A DNA stretch of 22,572 bases from Chitinophaga pinensis (GCA_943323675.2 CALPIR020000009.1:1-22572); one strand, 5' to 3'; shown: positions 1-7,936, counted from the first letter of the stretch. The notes: generated by a model from the sequence alone, not told the origin. Program-made: numbers and translations.

Positions 1-459
1 CCATATATGGGACAAGATTCTTTATCTCCTTTTTTTAAATACGAAAACAAATGGGGTATTGTGTTGGCTTTAACTTCAAATCCGGGCAGTGCAGATTTTG
101 AGCAACAACAAATTGGTGATAATAAACTGTACGAACGTGTAATTAAAACATTCTCAGCACTAGCAACAGATAAACAATTAATGTTTGTAGTTGGCGCAAC
201 CAAACCGCAAGAGTTGGGCGAAATACGTAAACAAGTGCCTAGTTATTTCTTATTAGTTCCCGGTGTTGGCGCACAGGGAGGTAGTTTGGTTGATGTAACA
301 AAATACGGCATGAATAAAGATTGCGGCCTGTTGATTAATGCATCGCGCAGTATTATTTATGCAAGTAACGGAACCGATTTTGCGGAAAAAGCAGCAGAGG
401 AAGCAAAACATATGGCAGATGAAATGGCTATGTTGCTGCACAATTATGGTATTATTTAA
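1..459 (+). CDS. pyrF: Orotidine 5'-phosphate decarboxylase, type 2 (3' part)
   Basis: Catalyses the last step of de novo pyrimidine synthesis, decarboxylation of OMP to UMP, in the cytoplasm. The frame is open from base 1 (Pro-Tyr-Met...), so the 5' part lies outside the window; the ATG at 7 is internal. The visible 153 residues are about the C-terminal half of the roughly 270-residue type 2 (mycobacterial-like) family. They contain the family's MGQDS stretch, TSNPGSADF, VVGATKP and LVPGVGAQGG, the last forming the phosphate-binding end of the TIM barrel. The protein ends normally at a TAA. No frameshift is visible in the part present. The next gene has its own promoter, so pyrF probably ends its transcription unit. 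Family identity is firm; the truncation is only the window edge. Confidence 0.93.
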   Translation, partial: PYMGQDSLSPFFKYENKWGIVLALTSNPGSADFEQQQIGDNKLYERVIKTFSALATDKQLMFVVGATKPQELGEIRKQVPSYFLLVPGVGAQGGSLVDVTKYGMNKDCGLLINASRSIIYASNGTDFAEKAAEEAKHMADEMAMLLHNYGII

Positions 460-510
460 ACATTGAAGCGACAGTAAAAACAAGCTTAAATGCAAATAGA
501 GTTAGGTTGA

Positions 511-540
511 TTTGGCAGTAAGAAAAAACAATTAAATTTG
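511..540 (+). promoter_or_regulatory. Bacteroidetes-type promoter for the DUF2851 gene
   Basis: TTTG at 511-514 and TAAATTTG at 533-540 are separated by 18 bp. This matches the Bacteroidetes primary sigma factor pattern (TTTG/TTG, about 17-23 bp, TAnnTTTG). The -7 element ends 24 bp before the ATG at 565, giving a short leader. Recognised by motif and position only. Confidence 0.65.
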
Positions 541-564
541 TTTTAACCTTAAACCCTAATTGTA

Positions 565-1821
565 ATGAGAGAAGATTTACTCCACTTTATTTGGCGACAA
601 AAAGCATTACTTAAACACGAGCTTAAAACTACAGATGGTAAAACTATTGAGGTAATAAAACCCGGTTCATTAAACATCGATTCCGGTCCTGATTTTTTTA
701 ATGCCCGTATTAAAATTGAAAATACCATTTGGGCTGGGAACGTTGAAATACATCTAAAAAGTAGTGATTGGATCAAACACAAACACCACAAAGATAAGGC
801 CTATAATAATGTTATTTTACATGTGGTATTTGAGCACGATTCCGATTTAAATATTCCAACATTAGAGCTTAAAAACTATTTATCTAAAAATCTGCTCGAG
901 GGCTATTATCTGTTACAGCAATCTGCGTTACGTGTTCCTTGTCAGAATATTTTAAGTTTACCAGAGCGCATCAAATTAGAGTTGTTTTTATCACGGTTAT
1001 CTGTTGAACGATTAGAGCAAAAATGTGTTGCACTAGAGCAACAGTTAATCCAATATCAAAACAGTTGGGAAAAGTTGTTTTATGTAACAACAGCCAAGTA
1101 TTTTGGAATGAAAATTAATGCAGAACCTTTTGTACAATTGGCACAGAATATTCCAGCTACACTATTCGCTAAACATAAACACAATCCAACCCAAATAAAC
1201 AGTTTAATATTTGGAGTAAGTGGTTTTTTGCCAGCACATCAACCTGATCAATATACTGAAGTACTGCAAAAAGAATTTTTGTTTTTGCGAAATAAATATA
1301 ATTTAATGCAACTGAATAAAAGCGCGTGGAAATTTGCTAAAACTAGGCCAGCAAATTTCCCCACTATTAGGCTAGCCCAATTTGCCACATTGGTATACCA
1401 ATCTGTTCATTTATTTAGTAAAATGATGGAAGCGGATTCGTTACAAGAAGTTAAAACACTTTTGTTGGTTGTGCCTTCCGAGAAGATTAACCTCAACAGC
1501 TTTCACCATGCTAACCATATTTTGAACCCAGTAATGGGAGAGCAATTTTTAAATCACTTGGTTATTAATGTAATTGTACCGATAAAGTTCTTGTACGGCA
1601 AACACATGCTTAACGAATCATACTGCGAACAAGCTTTGAGTTGGCTAGAAGAAATTAAACCCGAAAACAACAGTATCGTCAAATTTTGGAAAACCAGTGG
1701 CATCAAACCAAATCATGCCTTACATTCGCAAGCACTTATTCAGTTAAATCAAAACTATTGCACACAACACAAGTGTTTAAATTGTGTTATAGGAAACCAT
1801 ATATTGTATCAACATGTATAA
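565..1821 (+). CDS. DUF2851 family protein
   Basis: A 418-residue cytoplasmic protein of the DUF2851 family, widespread in Bacteroidetes and of unknown function. The N-terminal signature is clear: residues 41-48 GPDFFNAR, 59-69 GNVEIHLKSSDW and 81-88 NNVILHVV, a conserved block rich in Asp, Asn and His that could form an active or metal site. The C-terminus carries a cysteine cluster, C399-x4-C404-x2-C407, which could bind metal; that is inference. There is no signal peptide or membrane segment. The length is normal for the family. The ATG at 565 lies 24 bp after a good promoter. The last 8 bases overlap the start of the next gene, suggesting coupled translation. Family call is firm; the function is unknown. 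Confidence 0.85.
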   Translation: MREDLLHFIWRQKALLKHELKTTDGKTIEVIKPGSLNIDSGPDFFNARIKIENTIWAGNVEIHLKSSDWIKHKHHKDKAYNNVILHVVFEHDSDLNIPTLELKNYLSKNLLEGYYLLQQSALRVPCQNILSLPERIKLELFLSRLSVERLEQKCVALEQQLIQYQNSWEKLFYVTTAKYFGMKINAEPFVQLAQNIPATLFAKHKHNPTQINSLIFGVSGFLPAHQPDQYTEVLQKEFLFLRNKYNLMQLNKSAWKFAKTRPANFPTIRLAQFATLVYQSVHLFSKMMEADSLQEVKTLLLVVPSEKINLNSFHHANHILNPVMGEQFLNHLVINVIVPIKFLYGKHMLNESYCEQALSWLEEIKPENNSIVKFWKTSGIKPNHALHSQALIQLNQNYCTQHKCLNCVIGNHILYQHV

Positions 1822-2374
1822 ATTAATATTTCTGTTTTGTTGCATTTTTTTATTTAATGATTTGTTCTCGCAGCAGGTTGTTTTTTCAAATCACAAATTA
1901 AATAAAACAATTGTTGTAAAACCGGGCTGTAAAGTTTCTTTAGGCTATAAAGGCTATAACGGCATGCAAGAGTTTGCATCAAATACGGTAACAGACATTA
2001 CAGATAGCACCATTACCCTTGGACTTGATTTAAGTTTTTGGTTTCCCAATAAAAAGCCAAACTCATCAACTAATCATTATAAAATTATACGATTAAGCGA
2101 TATCACCCATTTTAGAAAAAGAAGCATGGGTGGCGAGTTGTTGAAAAATGCAATGCAAATAGGTGCTGCAGTTGGATCAATATATTTGTTATCAGACTTG
2201 TATAGAAATAGTAATATAGGTAGAAGTAATGCCATTCTTATATCAGTTGGTGTAGGGGTCGTATTAAATCTAACGGTAAAAATAATTTTCCCTGAAAATG
2301 CAAAACATCGCATGCAGGATGGATGGATAATAAATTTAAAACCCAATGAACTGATACCAGTTGGCAGAAATTAG
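1814..2374 (+). CDS. Hypothetical secreted or membrane protein
   Basis: A 186-residue protein I cannot assign to a named family. Residues 1-19 look like a signal peptide (hydrophobic, ending LFSQ-Q), so it enters the envelope. Residues 20-105 read as short beta strands with a general pattern seen in Bacteroidetes envelope proteins: a basic turn (KLNKTIVVKPG), TDITDSTITL, then IIRLSDITHFRKRS. This resembles small SH3-like beta domains, but that is only an impression. Residues 110-160 hold two hydrophobic stretches rich in Gly and Ala that may be membrane helices. The gene overlaps the DUF2851 gene by 8 bases and so is probably co-transcribed with it. The start is set by the signal peptide. Confidence 0.7.
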   Translation: MYKLIFLFCCIFLFNDLFSQQVVFSNHKLNKTIVVKPGCKVSLGYKGYNGMQEFASNTVTDITDSTITLGLDLSFWFPNKKPNSSTNHYKIIRLSDITHFRKRSMGGELLKNAMQIGAAVGSIYLLSDLYRNSNIGRSNAILISVGVGVVLNLTVKIIFPENAKHRMQDGWIINLKPNELIPVGRN

Positions 2375-2390
2375 TCTTAGGTTAAATTAA

Positions 2391-2423
2391 TTTGCCATAT
2401 TATGATTGAAGCGATTAAATTTG
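2391..2423 (+). promoter_or_regulatory. Bacteroidetes-type promoter for the PspC-like/two-component operon
   Basis: TTTG at 2391-2394 and TAAATTTG at 2416-2423 are 21 bp apart, an excellent match to the Bacteroidetes consensus. The ATG at 2434 follows after only 10 bp, so the transcript would be nearly leaderless. It probably serves the PspC-like gene, the kinase and the regulator together, since no promoter is evident between them. Confidence 0.65.
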
Positions 2424-2433
2424 TGTATCTAAG

Positions 2434-2652
2434 ATGGAAAAGAAAATAAAATACTTTGTAGAGAAATACGCTTTTGGCGTGTGTAGCGAACTTGGTGATA
2501 AATTTGGCATTGCCTCTTCGCGCATTAGATTGTATTTTATTTATACTTCTTTTATTACGATGGGTTCGCCAATTATTATCTATCTGATTATTGCTTTTTG
2601 GCTTAACTTTAAAAAATACGTACGTCAGCGTTTAACCCTTTGGGATTTATAA
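2434..2652 (+). CDS. PspC-like small membrane protein
   Basis: A 72-residue protein resembling the PspC domain. It has a short N-terminal amphipathic part in which a Gly-Val-Cys motif is followed by helix-forming residues (GDKFGIASSRIRLYFIY), then one hydrophobic membrane segment at about 42-56 with a Pro in the middle (GSPIIIYLIIAFWLNF). In Proteobacteria PspC belongs to the envelope stress (phage shock) response; stand-alone PspC-like proteins are common in Bacteroidetes, where their role is mostly unknown. It is the first gene after a strong promoter and lies 24 bp before a two-component pair. That neighbourhood fits an envelope-sensing role, which is inference. The short length is normal for stand-alone members. 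Confidence 0.72.
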   Translation: MEKKIKYFVEKYAFGVCSELGDKFGIASSRIRLYFIYTSFITMGSPIIIYLIIAFWLNFKKYVRQRLTLWDL

Positions 2653-2676
2653 GCTAGTTTAACCCTAATTATTATT

Positions 2677-3807
2677 TTGAAAAAGCCCGCAATTATTTTC
2701 GCAGTTCTCTCCGTTTACATTGTTGCTGCTTTTGCTTGGTGGACATATGCTCACATAAAAAGTAGCAAAGATATTTTTATTGAGCAAGGGAAATACCTTG
2801 AGCTGCTTCCCTATAAGGCCTCAATTGATGTTCGTGGTGCTGTTGATCAAGAAATGTTCAGGGACACAGTTAGTTTTAGATCTTATTTTAACTTCAATTA
2901 CCCTGAGCTAAATCTTGAATTCGACCACACCCAAGACCCTATATACAATTATGCCATTACACCAAAAAAATCGGCCATTGAAGCGATAAACAAGTTATAC
3001 ACGCGAAGGGTTTGGATGTACGGGCTTGAGGGTGTTGTGATGGTATTGTTATTGTTTTGGGGTATTATTTGGATTTATAGAAGTTTGCAAAATAGGCTCA
3101 ACCTTAAACGCCAACAAAGTAATTTCTTGTTGTCTATTACCCACGAGCTTAAAACACCTATTGCCTCAATTAAACTGTACCTAGAAACACTTTTAAAGCG
3201 GCCTAATTTAGATAAGGCTCAGGCAGAAATCATGATGCGCAATTCGTTAAGTGATATAACGCGTTTGCGTGATTTGGTAGAAAACCTTTTAATGGCTGCA
3301 CAACTAGACACACATCAATTCACGCTGAGCTTTGCATCAATCAACATTTCAACTCTTGTACATGAAGTGGCAGACAAATATGTGCTTCCGCGTAATTTAC
3401 AGCATAGGTTAAAGGTACAAATCCAATCCGATGTTTATGCCAATATTGATGCAATTGCCATGGAAATGGTGATCATTAACTTGTTAAGTAATGCATTTAA
3501 ATACTCTCCTGATGATAGACCTGTTACTGTTACATTACAAAAAGAGGGTAGTGCTGTAAAAATTAAAGTAATTGATGAGGGTAAGGGTATTTCTGATGAA
3601 GATAAAAAAAGTTTGTTCAGTAAATTTTACAGGGCCGAAGATGAAAATGTGCGTAAAAGCAAAGGCACTGGACTTGGTCTGTTTATTGTAAAAAATTTAC
3701 TAAATCACCATAATGCCACGATTATTGCAAACGATAATAGCCCCTCAGGGGTTATATTCGAAATAACATTACAAAATCATGTCACAGCACAGAATATTAT
3801 TAGTTGA
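2677..3807 (+). CDS. Membrane sensor histidine kinase
   Basis: A 376-residue sensor kinase that autophosphorylates on histidine and passes the phosphate to the regulator encoded next. Membrane segment 1 is at about 5-25 and segment 2 at about 117-136, enclosing a periplasmic sensor domain of about 90 residues without a recognisable family. HisKA follows, with the H-box SITHELKTP (phospho-acceptor H156). The HATPase domain shows the N-box (INLLSNAFKYSP), the G1 box (DEGKGI), the F-box (FSKFYR) and the G2 box (KGTGLGLFIV). All catalytic boxes are intact. The chosen start is TTG at 2677, because MKKP followed by the first membrane helix reads naturally from there and no good ATG precedes the helix. 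The end overlaps the response regulator by 29 bases, so the two are translated together. The signal sensed is unknown. Confidence 0.92.
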   Translation: MKKPAIIFAVLSVYIVAAFAWWTYAHIKSSKDIFIEQGKYLELLPYKASIDVRGAVDQEMFRDTVSFRSYFNFNYPELNLEFDHTQDPIYNYAITPKKSAIEAINKLYTRRVWMYGLEGVVMVLLLFWGIIWIYRSLQNRLNLKRQQSNFLLSITHELKTPIASIKLYLETLLKRPNLDKAQAEIMMRNSLSDITRLRDLVENLLMAAQLDTHQFTLSFASINISTLVHEVADKYVLPRNLQHRLKVQIQSDVYANIDAIAMEMVIINLLSNAFKYSPDDRPVTVTLQKEGSAVKIKVIDEGKGISDEDKKSLFSKFYRAEDENVRKSKGTGLGLFIVKNLLNHHNATIIANDNSPSGVIFEITLQNHVTAQNIIS

Positions 3808-4480
3808 GGACGAAGAGCATTTGCAACATGCCATTAAGCTTAATCTTGAATTAGAAGGGTATGTGGTTCATGCAGTTGGGGATGGTAATAATGCTATCAA
3901 GGCCTTTAGAGAGGAGAAGTTTGATTTGGTTATTCTGGATATTATGCTTCCTGAAACTGATGGGTTAATGGTTTGTGAAAACATAAGGCTGTATGATGCC
4001 AATGTTCCAGTTATGTTTTTATCTGCAAAAAATACGGCAGCCGATAGGGTGTTAGGACTGAAAAAGGGTGGCGATGATTACATGACAAAACCTTTTGATT
4101 TAGAGGAATTGTTACTGCGCGTTAAAAAACTAATAGATAAAAACGATCGCATGCACCAGCACGCTGATCATAAAATTGGCAGTTTATATAAATTTGGTCC
4201 TAATTGGATCAACTTTGAAAGCTATGAAGCCCAAGGCGTAAATGGTAAAATAGACTTAACCAAAAAGGAAATTCTGTTGATGAAACTACTTATCGAGAAT
4301 AAGAACCAAGTGGTAAGCCGCGAACATATTCTAAAAGTTGTTTGGGATTATACCGTAATACCAAACACCCGAACCATTGATAATTTTATATTGTCTTTAC
4401 GTAAATACTTCGAAATTGATCCCAAAGAGCCTCGATACATTCAAAGTGTGCGCGGGGTCGGGTACAAATTTGTGGAGTAG
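3779..4480 (+). CDS. OmpR/PhoB-type response regulator
   Basis: A 233-residue DNA-binding regulator. The receiver domain (1-120) has acidic residues E10-D11, phospho-acceptor D54 in LVILDIMLP, switch residue S82 and conserved K104 in TKPF. The C-terminal winged-helix domain (about 135-233) shows typical features: LTKKEILLMKLL, VVSREHIL..VWDY, TRTIDNFILSLRKYFE and the ending YIQSVRGVGYKF. It is the cognate partner of the overlapping histidine kinase. The kinase/regulator order (kinase first) and the MSQHRILLVEDEE start are commonly seen in Bacteroidetes. The target genes cannot be told from the sequence; no repeated binding site is evident nearby. Transcription probably ends at the hairpin about 100 bp downstream. 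Confidence 0.93.
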   Translation: MSQHRILLVEDEEHLQHAIKLNLELEGYVVHAVGDGNNAIKAFREEKFDLVILDIMLPETDGLMVCENIRLYDANVPVMFLSAKNTAADRVLGLKKGGDDYMTKPFDLEELLLRVKKLIDKNDRMHQHADHKIGSLYKFGPNWINFESYEAQGVNGKIDLTKKEILLMKLLIENKNQVVSREHILKVVWDYTVIPNTRTIDNFILSLRKYFEIDPKEPRYIQSVRGVGYKFVE

Positions 4481-5022
4481 TGTTATTGGATTATACATCC
4501 ACCATCAAAATCTTTATATCGTTTATTTCAATATAAAATAACGAACTTTAAATAATCCTGCAATAAATATAGTAGGTTTAAAAGCATCTGTTTTTCCAAC
4601 AGGTGCTTTTAATTTTATAGGAAAGTGTGGCTTAAGAAACATCTTGTATGATTCTATTGCCTTATAAATATGTTGTTTAGATCCGAATTTACAAAACCCA
4701 ATGGGAACAATTATCAATAAGATTGAACTTATAGAAGTGCTTATTTTATAAAATTAGACAGGGAATCACAAAATAGTCGCTTTTGTTCAAATGCAATTTA
4801 TTATTACATAGTAAAATGATAAAACGGGCAATGAGGGAGTTAAAAGGTTGTGTTTTTGTGTATCATTGGATTAGTTACACCAATATTAATGTCTAACCAC
4901 TGTGTCAATTTAAAAAATGTTAAATTCGTGACAATAATTTTATTATTCGGCAACCCCCATTTTACCGCCATTACAAGCAATTAAATCAGCAAACAAGTTT
5001 TTTCTTTATGTTTTTTTCACAT
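4481..5022. other. Non-coding gap between response regulator and rplM
   Basis: About 540 bases without a convincing gene. The only structured element is the hairpin at 4580-4610; the rplM promoter follows at 5023-5057. A 64-codon reading frame on the minus strand (4523-4717) runs straight through the hairpin, has no visible promoter and matches nothing I recognise. I see no tRNA, riboswitch or repeat array. Confidence 0.5.
4580..4610 (+). terminator. Hairpin, probable terminator of the two-component operon
   Basis: Stem arms at 4580-4592 and 4598-4610 (13 bp with one G-T pair, AAAAGC at the base), with a five-base loop. The 3' arm ends in CTTTT followed by AATTTT, so it can act as an intrinsic terminator for the response regulator that ends 100 bp upstream. 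The A-rich opposite flank means it could also work on the minus strand. Confidence 0.5.
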
Positions 5023-5057
5023 TTTGTTGTGAATTATAAAATGATGGCGTACTTTCG
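5023..5057 (+). promoter_or_regulatory. Promoter of the rplM-rpsI-rpsB operon
   Basis: TTTGTTG at 5023-5029 (-33) and TACTTTCG at 5050-5057 (-7, one change from TAnnTTTG) are separated by 20 bp. The -7 is embedded in a short dyad, TGGCG (5045-5049) and CGCCA (5056-5060). The leader to the GTG at 5085 would be about 20 bases. Confidence 0.6.
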
Positions 5058-5084
5058 CCACCCCGAAAACTAAACTTATAGGTT

Positions 5085-5528
5085 GTGGATACATTAAGTT
5101 ACAAAACAAAATCGGCCAATAAAGCTACTGTTACTAAAGAGTGGTTTGTGTTTGATGCGGAAGGCCAAACAGTTGGACGTTTTGCCACTAGATTGGCAAA
5201 CATTTTAAGAGGAAAGCACAAGACTAGCTTTACGCCTCACGTAGATTGCGGTGACAACGTAATTATTATCAATGCTGATAAAATTCGTTTCACAGGTAAT
5301 AAAATGAACGACAAAGAATATGTGTTCTATTCAGGTCATCCTGGTGGACAGCGTTTCGTATCAGCTAAAAACATGATGGTGAAACGCCCTACGTATGCCG
5401 TAGAACACGCTATTGAAGGTATGTTGCCAAACAATAAACTTGGCCGCGAAATCTTCAGAAATCTTTTCGTTTATGCAGGTAGCGAGCATCCGCACGCTGC
5501 TCAACAGCCCAAAGCATTAAAATTCTAA
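5085..5528 (+). CDS. rplM: Large ribosomal subunit protein uL13
   Basis: A structural protein of the 50S subunit, binding 23S rRNA early in assembly. The 147 residues show typical features: WFVFDAEGQTVGRFAT, LRGKHKTSFTPHVDCGDNVIIINA, KEYVFYSGHPGG, and HAIEGMLPNNKLGR near the end. The N-terminal MDTLSYKT, read from a GTG start at 5085, agrees with the usual Bacteroidetes L13 N-terminus, which decides the start despite the rare codon. It is the first gene of the ribosomal operon, only 3 bases before rpsI, in the rplM-rpsI pairing found in most bacteria. Length is normal. Confidence 0.97.
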   Translation: MDTLSYKTKSANKATVTKEWFVFDAEGQTVGRFATRLANILRGKHKTSFTPHVDCGDNVIIINADKIRFTGNKMNDKEYVFYSGHPGGQRFVSAKNMMVKRPTYAVEHAIEGMLPNNKLGREIFRNLFVYAGSEHPHAAQQPKALKF

Positions 5529-5531
5529 GAG

Positions 5532-5918
5532 ATGGAAGTTATAAACGCATTAGGTAGAAGAAAGACTTCAGTTGCTCGTGTATATATTACAGCGGGCACA
5601 GGAAAATTTGAAGTAAACGGTCGTGAGTCAAAAACTTACTTCCCTACAATAGTATTGCAGCACAGTATTTTCCAACCATTCGAAATTACAGGAACTATGG
5701 ATCAGTTTGACGTTAGTTGTAATGTAGCTGGTGGTGGAGTTGCTGGACAGGCAGATGCCATTAAACTGGGTGTTGCCCGTGCTTTAGTAAAACATAATCC
5801 AGAATTGAAACCAGCTTTAAAGGCAGTAGGTTTAATGACACGTGATCCTCGTATGGTTGAACGTAAAAAACCAGGTCAGAAGAAAGCTCGTAAGCGTTTC
5901 CAATTCGTTAAACGTTAG
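5532..5918 (+). CDS. rpsI: Small ribosomal subunit protein uS9
   Basis: A 30S subunit protein whose basic C-terminal tail reaches the P-site tRNA. The 128 residues include the N-terminal NALGRRKTSVARVY, the middle GGGVAGQADAIKLGVARAL and the canonical tail RDPRMVERKKPGQKKARKRFQFVKR-type ending in Lys-Arg. It starts 3 bases after rplM and ends 21 bases before rpsB, so it sits in the same transcript. Length and ends are normal. Confidence 0.98.
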   Translation: MEVINALGRRKTSVARVYITAGTGKFEVNGRESKTYFPTIVLQHSIFQPFEITGTMDQFDVSCNVAGGGVAGQADAIKLGVARALVKHNPELKPALKAVGLMTRDPRMVERKKPGQKKARKRFQFVKR

Positions 5919-5939
5919 TCTTTATTTTTTAAAAATTAT

Positions 5940-6683
5940 ATGTCACAAATCACACAACAAGAGTTGTTGGAAGCTGGTGTGCACTTCGGTCACTTAACCC
6001 GCAAATGGAATCCTAAGATGGCTCCGTACATTTTTATGGAGAAAAATGGAATCCACCTTATCGACCTTAACAAAACTGCTGTTAAGCTTGAAGAGGCCGC
6101 AAACGCCATCAAAAACATTGTAAAATCAGGTCGTAAAATCCTTTTTGTTGCAACAAAAAAGCAAGCAAAAGAAATGATTGAAAACGAAGCTAAGCGCGTA
6201 AACATGCCTTTCGTAACCGAACGTTGGTTAGGTGGTATGTTAACAAACTTCAGTACTGTTCGTAAGTCAATCAAGAAATTGCAAACCTTAGACAAAATGG
6301 CTGTTGATGGTACTTATACCAACATGGCTAAAAAAGAACGTTTAATGGTTGAACGCGAAAAGGAAAAATTACATAGAGTTTTAGGAGGCATTGCCGACTT
6401 AAACCGTTTACCTGCTGCTTTATTTATTGTAGATATCAAGCGTGAGCACATTGCCATTGCAGAAGCACACAAATTAAATATCCCAACCTTTGCTATGGTA
6501 GATACCAACTCAGATCCAACTGTAGTTGACTTCGCTATCCCTGCAAATGATGATGCTGCAAAATCAATCGCTTTAATATCTCGTGTTATTACTGATGCTA
6601 TTGTGGAAGGCCTTGCCGAACGCAAAAAGGAGAAGGAAACAGATACTGATAAAGAAAAGACAGAAGAAACTGTTGAAGCATAA
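5940..6683 (+). CDS. rpsB: Small ribosomal subunit protein uS2
   Basis: A 30S protein added late in assembly, which helps recruit bS1 in bacteria that have it. The 247 residues carry both family signatures: an N-terminal block (LLEAGVHFGHLTRKWNPKMAPYIF) and the central blocks around TERWLGGMLTNF and PALFIVDIKREHIAIAEA. The C-terminal 25 residues are a highly charged Lys/Glu/Asp/Thr tail, as in many S2 proteins. It lies 21 bases after rpsI and is followed by a hairpin, then tsf. This is the standard rpsB-tsf pair joined to rplM-rpsI. Confidence 0.98.
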   Translation: MSQITQQELLEAGVHFGHLTRKWNPKMAPYIFMEKNGIHLIDLNKTAVKLEEAANAIKNIVKSGRKILFVATKKQAKEMIENEAKRVNMPFVTERWLGGMLTNFSTVRKSIKKLQTLDKMAVDGTYTNMAKKERLMVEREKEKLHRVLGGIADLNRLPAALFIVDIKREHIAIAEAHKLNIPTFAMVDTNSDPTVVDFAIPANDDAAKSIALISRVITDAIVEGLAERKKEKETDTDKEKTEETVEA

Positions 6684-6693
6684 ATCTTAACTT

Positions 6694-6718
6694 AAATCGG
6701 CCCGCAAGGCCGATTTTT
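6694..6718 (+). terminator. Hairpin between rpsB and tsf (terminator or attenuator)
   Basis: A perfect 9-bp GC-rich stem (6694-6702 with 6708-6716, ATCGGCC core) with a five-base loop, followed by a run of T to 6718. This is a textbook intrinsic terminator 11 bases after the rpsB stop. As tsf follows on the same strand without a clear promoter, it may terminate only part of the transcripts. Confidence 0.75.
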
Positions 6719-6768
6719 GTATAGCGTTTAAAGTAAAATTATTTAATTATCAAAATAATAATAATACA

Positions 6769-7599
6769 ATGAGTACTATTAGTGCTGCTGATGTAAACAA
6801 ATTGCGCCAAATGACAGGCGCTGGTATGATGGACTGTAAAAAAGCCCTTACCGAAACCAATGGTGATTTTGATGCTGCTGTAGATTTCCTTCGTAAAAAA
6901 GGAGCTAAAGTTAGTGCTGCCCGTGCCGATAGGGATGCAAAAGAAGGTGCAATTATTGCAAAAACTTCTGCTGATAATAAATTAGGGATCATCATTCAAT
7001 TAAGTTGCGAAACAGATTTCGTTGCTAAAAATGAAGACTTCGTAAAATTTGCTAATAGCATTGCAGATCTTGCATTAGCTAACAAGCCAGCTAACGCTGA
7101 TGCTTTAAAAGCATTAGATTTAGGTGGACAAGCACTAAGCGAACGTTTAATGGAGCAAGTGGGTAAGATTGGTGAAAAAATTGACGTTGTAAAATACGAA
7201 ATAGTTGAAGCAAACAATGTGGTTGCATACATACACGGTTCAAACCGATTAGGTGTGCTGGTTGCAATGAACAATGCTCCAACTGAATCGAATCTTGCTG
7301 CTGGCAGAGATGCTGCTATGCAAGTTGCGGCATTAAATCCTGCTGCGGTTGATAAAGATGGTGTTGATTCAACAGTTATCGAGCGTGAGATGGAAATTGC
7401 AAAAGATCAAATTCGTGCTGAAGGAAAACCTGAAAACATGATTGAAAAAATTGCTCAAGGTAAATTGGCTAAGTTCTACAAAGAAAATACCCTTTTAAAC
7501 CAAGAGTTTGTTAAAGACGGAAGTTTGACTGTTGCCCAAATGCTTGATAAAGCAGAAAAAGGACTTACAGTTACATTGTTCAAGCGCATTTCGCTTTAA
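6769..7599 (+). CDS. tsf: Translation elongation factor Ts
   Basis: The guanine nucleotide exchange factor for EF-Tu in the cytoplasm. The 276 residues begin with the UBA-like domain (VNKLRQMTGAGMMDCKKAL) and the second signature region KLGIIIQLSCETDFVAKNEDF. The dimerisation domain follows, with VVAYIHGSNRLGVLV and AMQVAALNPAAV, and a C-terminal module (GKLAKFYKENTLLNQEFVKD). Length is typical of the shorter Bacteroidetes form. The ATG at 6769 gives the canonical short lead into the first domain. It lies 85 bases after rpsB with a hairpin in between, and a strong terminator follows 22 bases after its stop. Confidence 0.98.
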   Translation: MSTISAADVNKLRQMTGAGMMDCKKALTETNGDFDAAVDFLRKKGAKVSAARADRDAKEGAIIAKTSADNKLGIIIQLSCETDFVAKNEDFVKFANSIADLALANKPANADALKALDLGGQALSERLMEQVGKIGEKIDVVKYEIVEANNVVAYIHGSNRLGVLVAMNNAPTESNLAAGRDAAMQVAALNPAAVDKDGVDSTVIEREMEIAKDQIRAEGKPENMIEKIAQGKLAKFYKENTLLNQEFVKDGSLTVAQMLDKAEKGLTVTLFKRISL

Positions 7600-7621
7600 T
7601 CCTTTAACTAAATAATTGTTT

Positions 7622-7651
7622 AAAAAGTCGCTTGAAAAAGCGACTTTTTTT
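7622..7651 (+). terminator. Intrinsic terminator after tsf
   Basis: A perfect 12-bp stem (7622-7633 with 7638-7649, AGTCGCTT core) closed by a GAAA tetraloop; the 3' arm merges into a seven-base T run. It is the clear end of the ribosomal protein/tsf operon. Confidence 0.9.
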
Positions 7652-7936
7652 GTGCACAAACCTTCTAGTTTTATCATATAACAGCATAATTTACCTGATA
7701 TTGATAAGTATTAATCATGCATATTTATTATACAGCTCATTTACCAATATCCGCGTTTAACAGGCTCCTTAAAATAATTTTGTATGGCCTTAATATCAAA
7801 AGCTCAGGATCCTTTGGATAATTCTGTTTTGCCATTGTAAACAAATAATTTCTCTAATTGCAGGTATGGGCTTATATTTACGTCCACATTAGTAAATTTA
7901 CACTAGTGAGGTTTAAATTTCGTTTATCGTATTTTA
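7652..7936. other. Intergenic region before the SurA-like gene
   Basis: About 285 AT-rich bases with no gene. Near the end are a 10-bp perfect palindrome (GTAAATTTAC, within 7891-7902) and a possible -7 element TAAATTTC at 7914-7921, 15 bp before the ATG; no convincing -33 element is seen. Nothing else is recognised. Confidence 0.35.

Noticed and set aside
550..2670. The same 10-mer AACCCTAATT just before the DUF2851 start and before the histidine kinase start
   Set aside because: A shared 10-mer in a window of this size is expected by chance, and the two positions relative to the start codons differ.
4523..4717. 64-codon reading frame on the minus strand between the response regulator and rplM
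   Set aside because: No promoter or recognised family, and its middle is formed by the hairpin at 4580-4610. It may be a decayed gene but is not supported as a CDS.
5990..6625. Two minus-strand reading frames of about 100 codons across rpsB
   Set aside because: They lie wholly within the certain rpsB gene, in the antisense direction, and show no family features.
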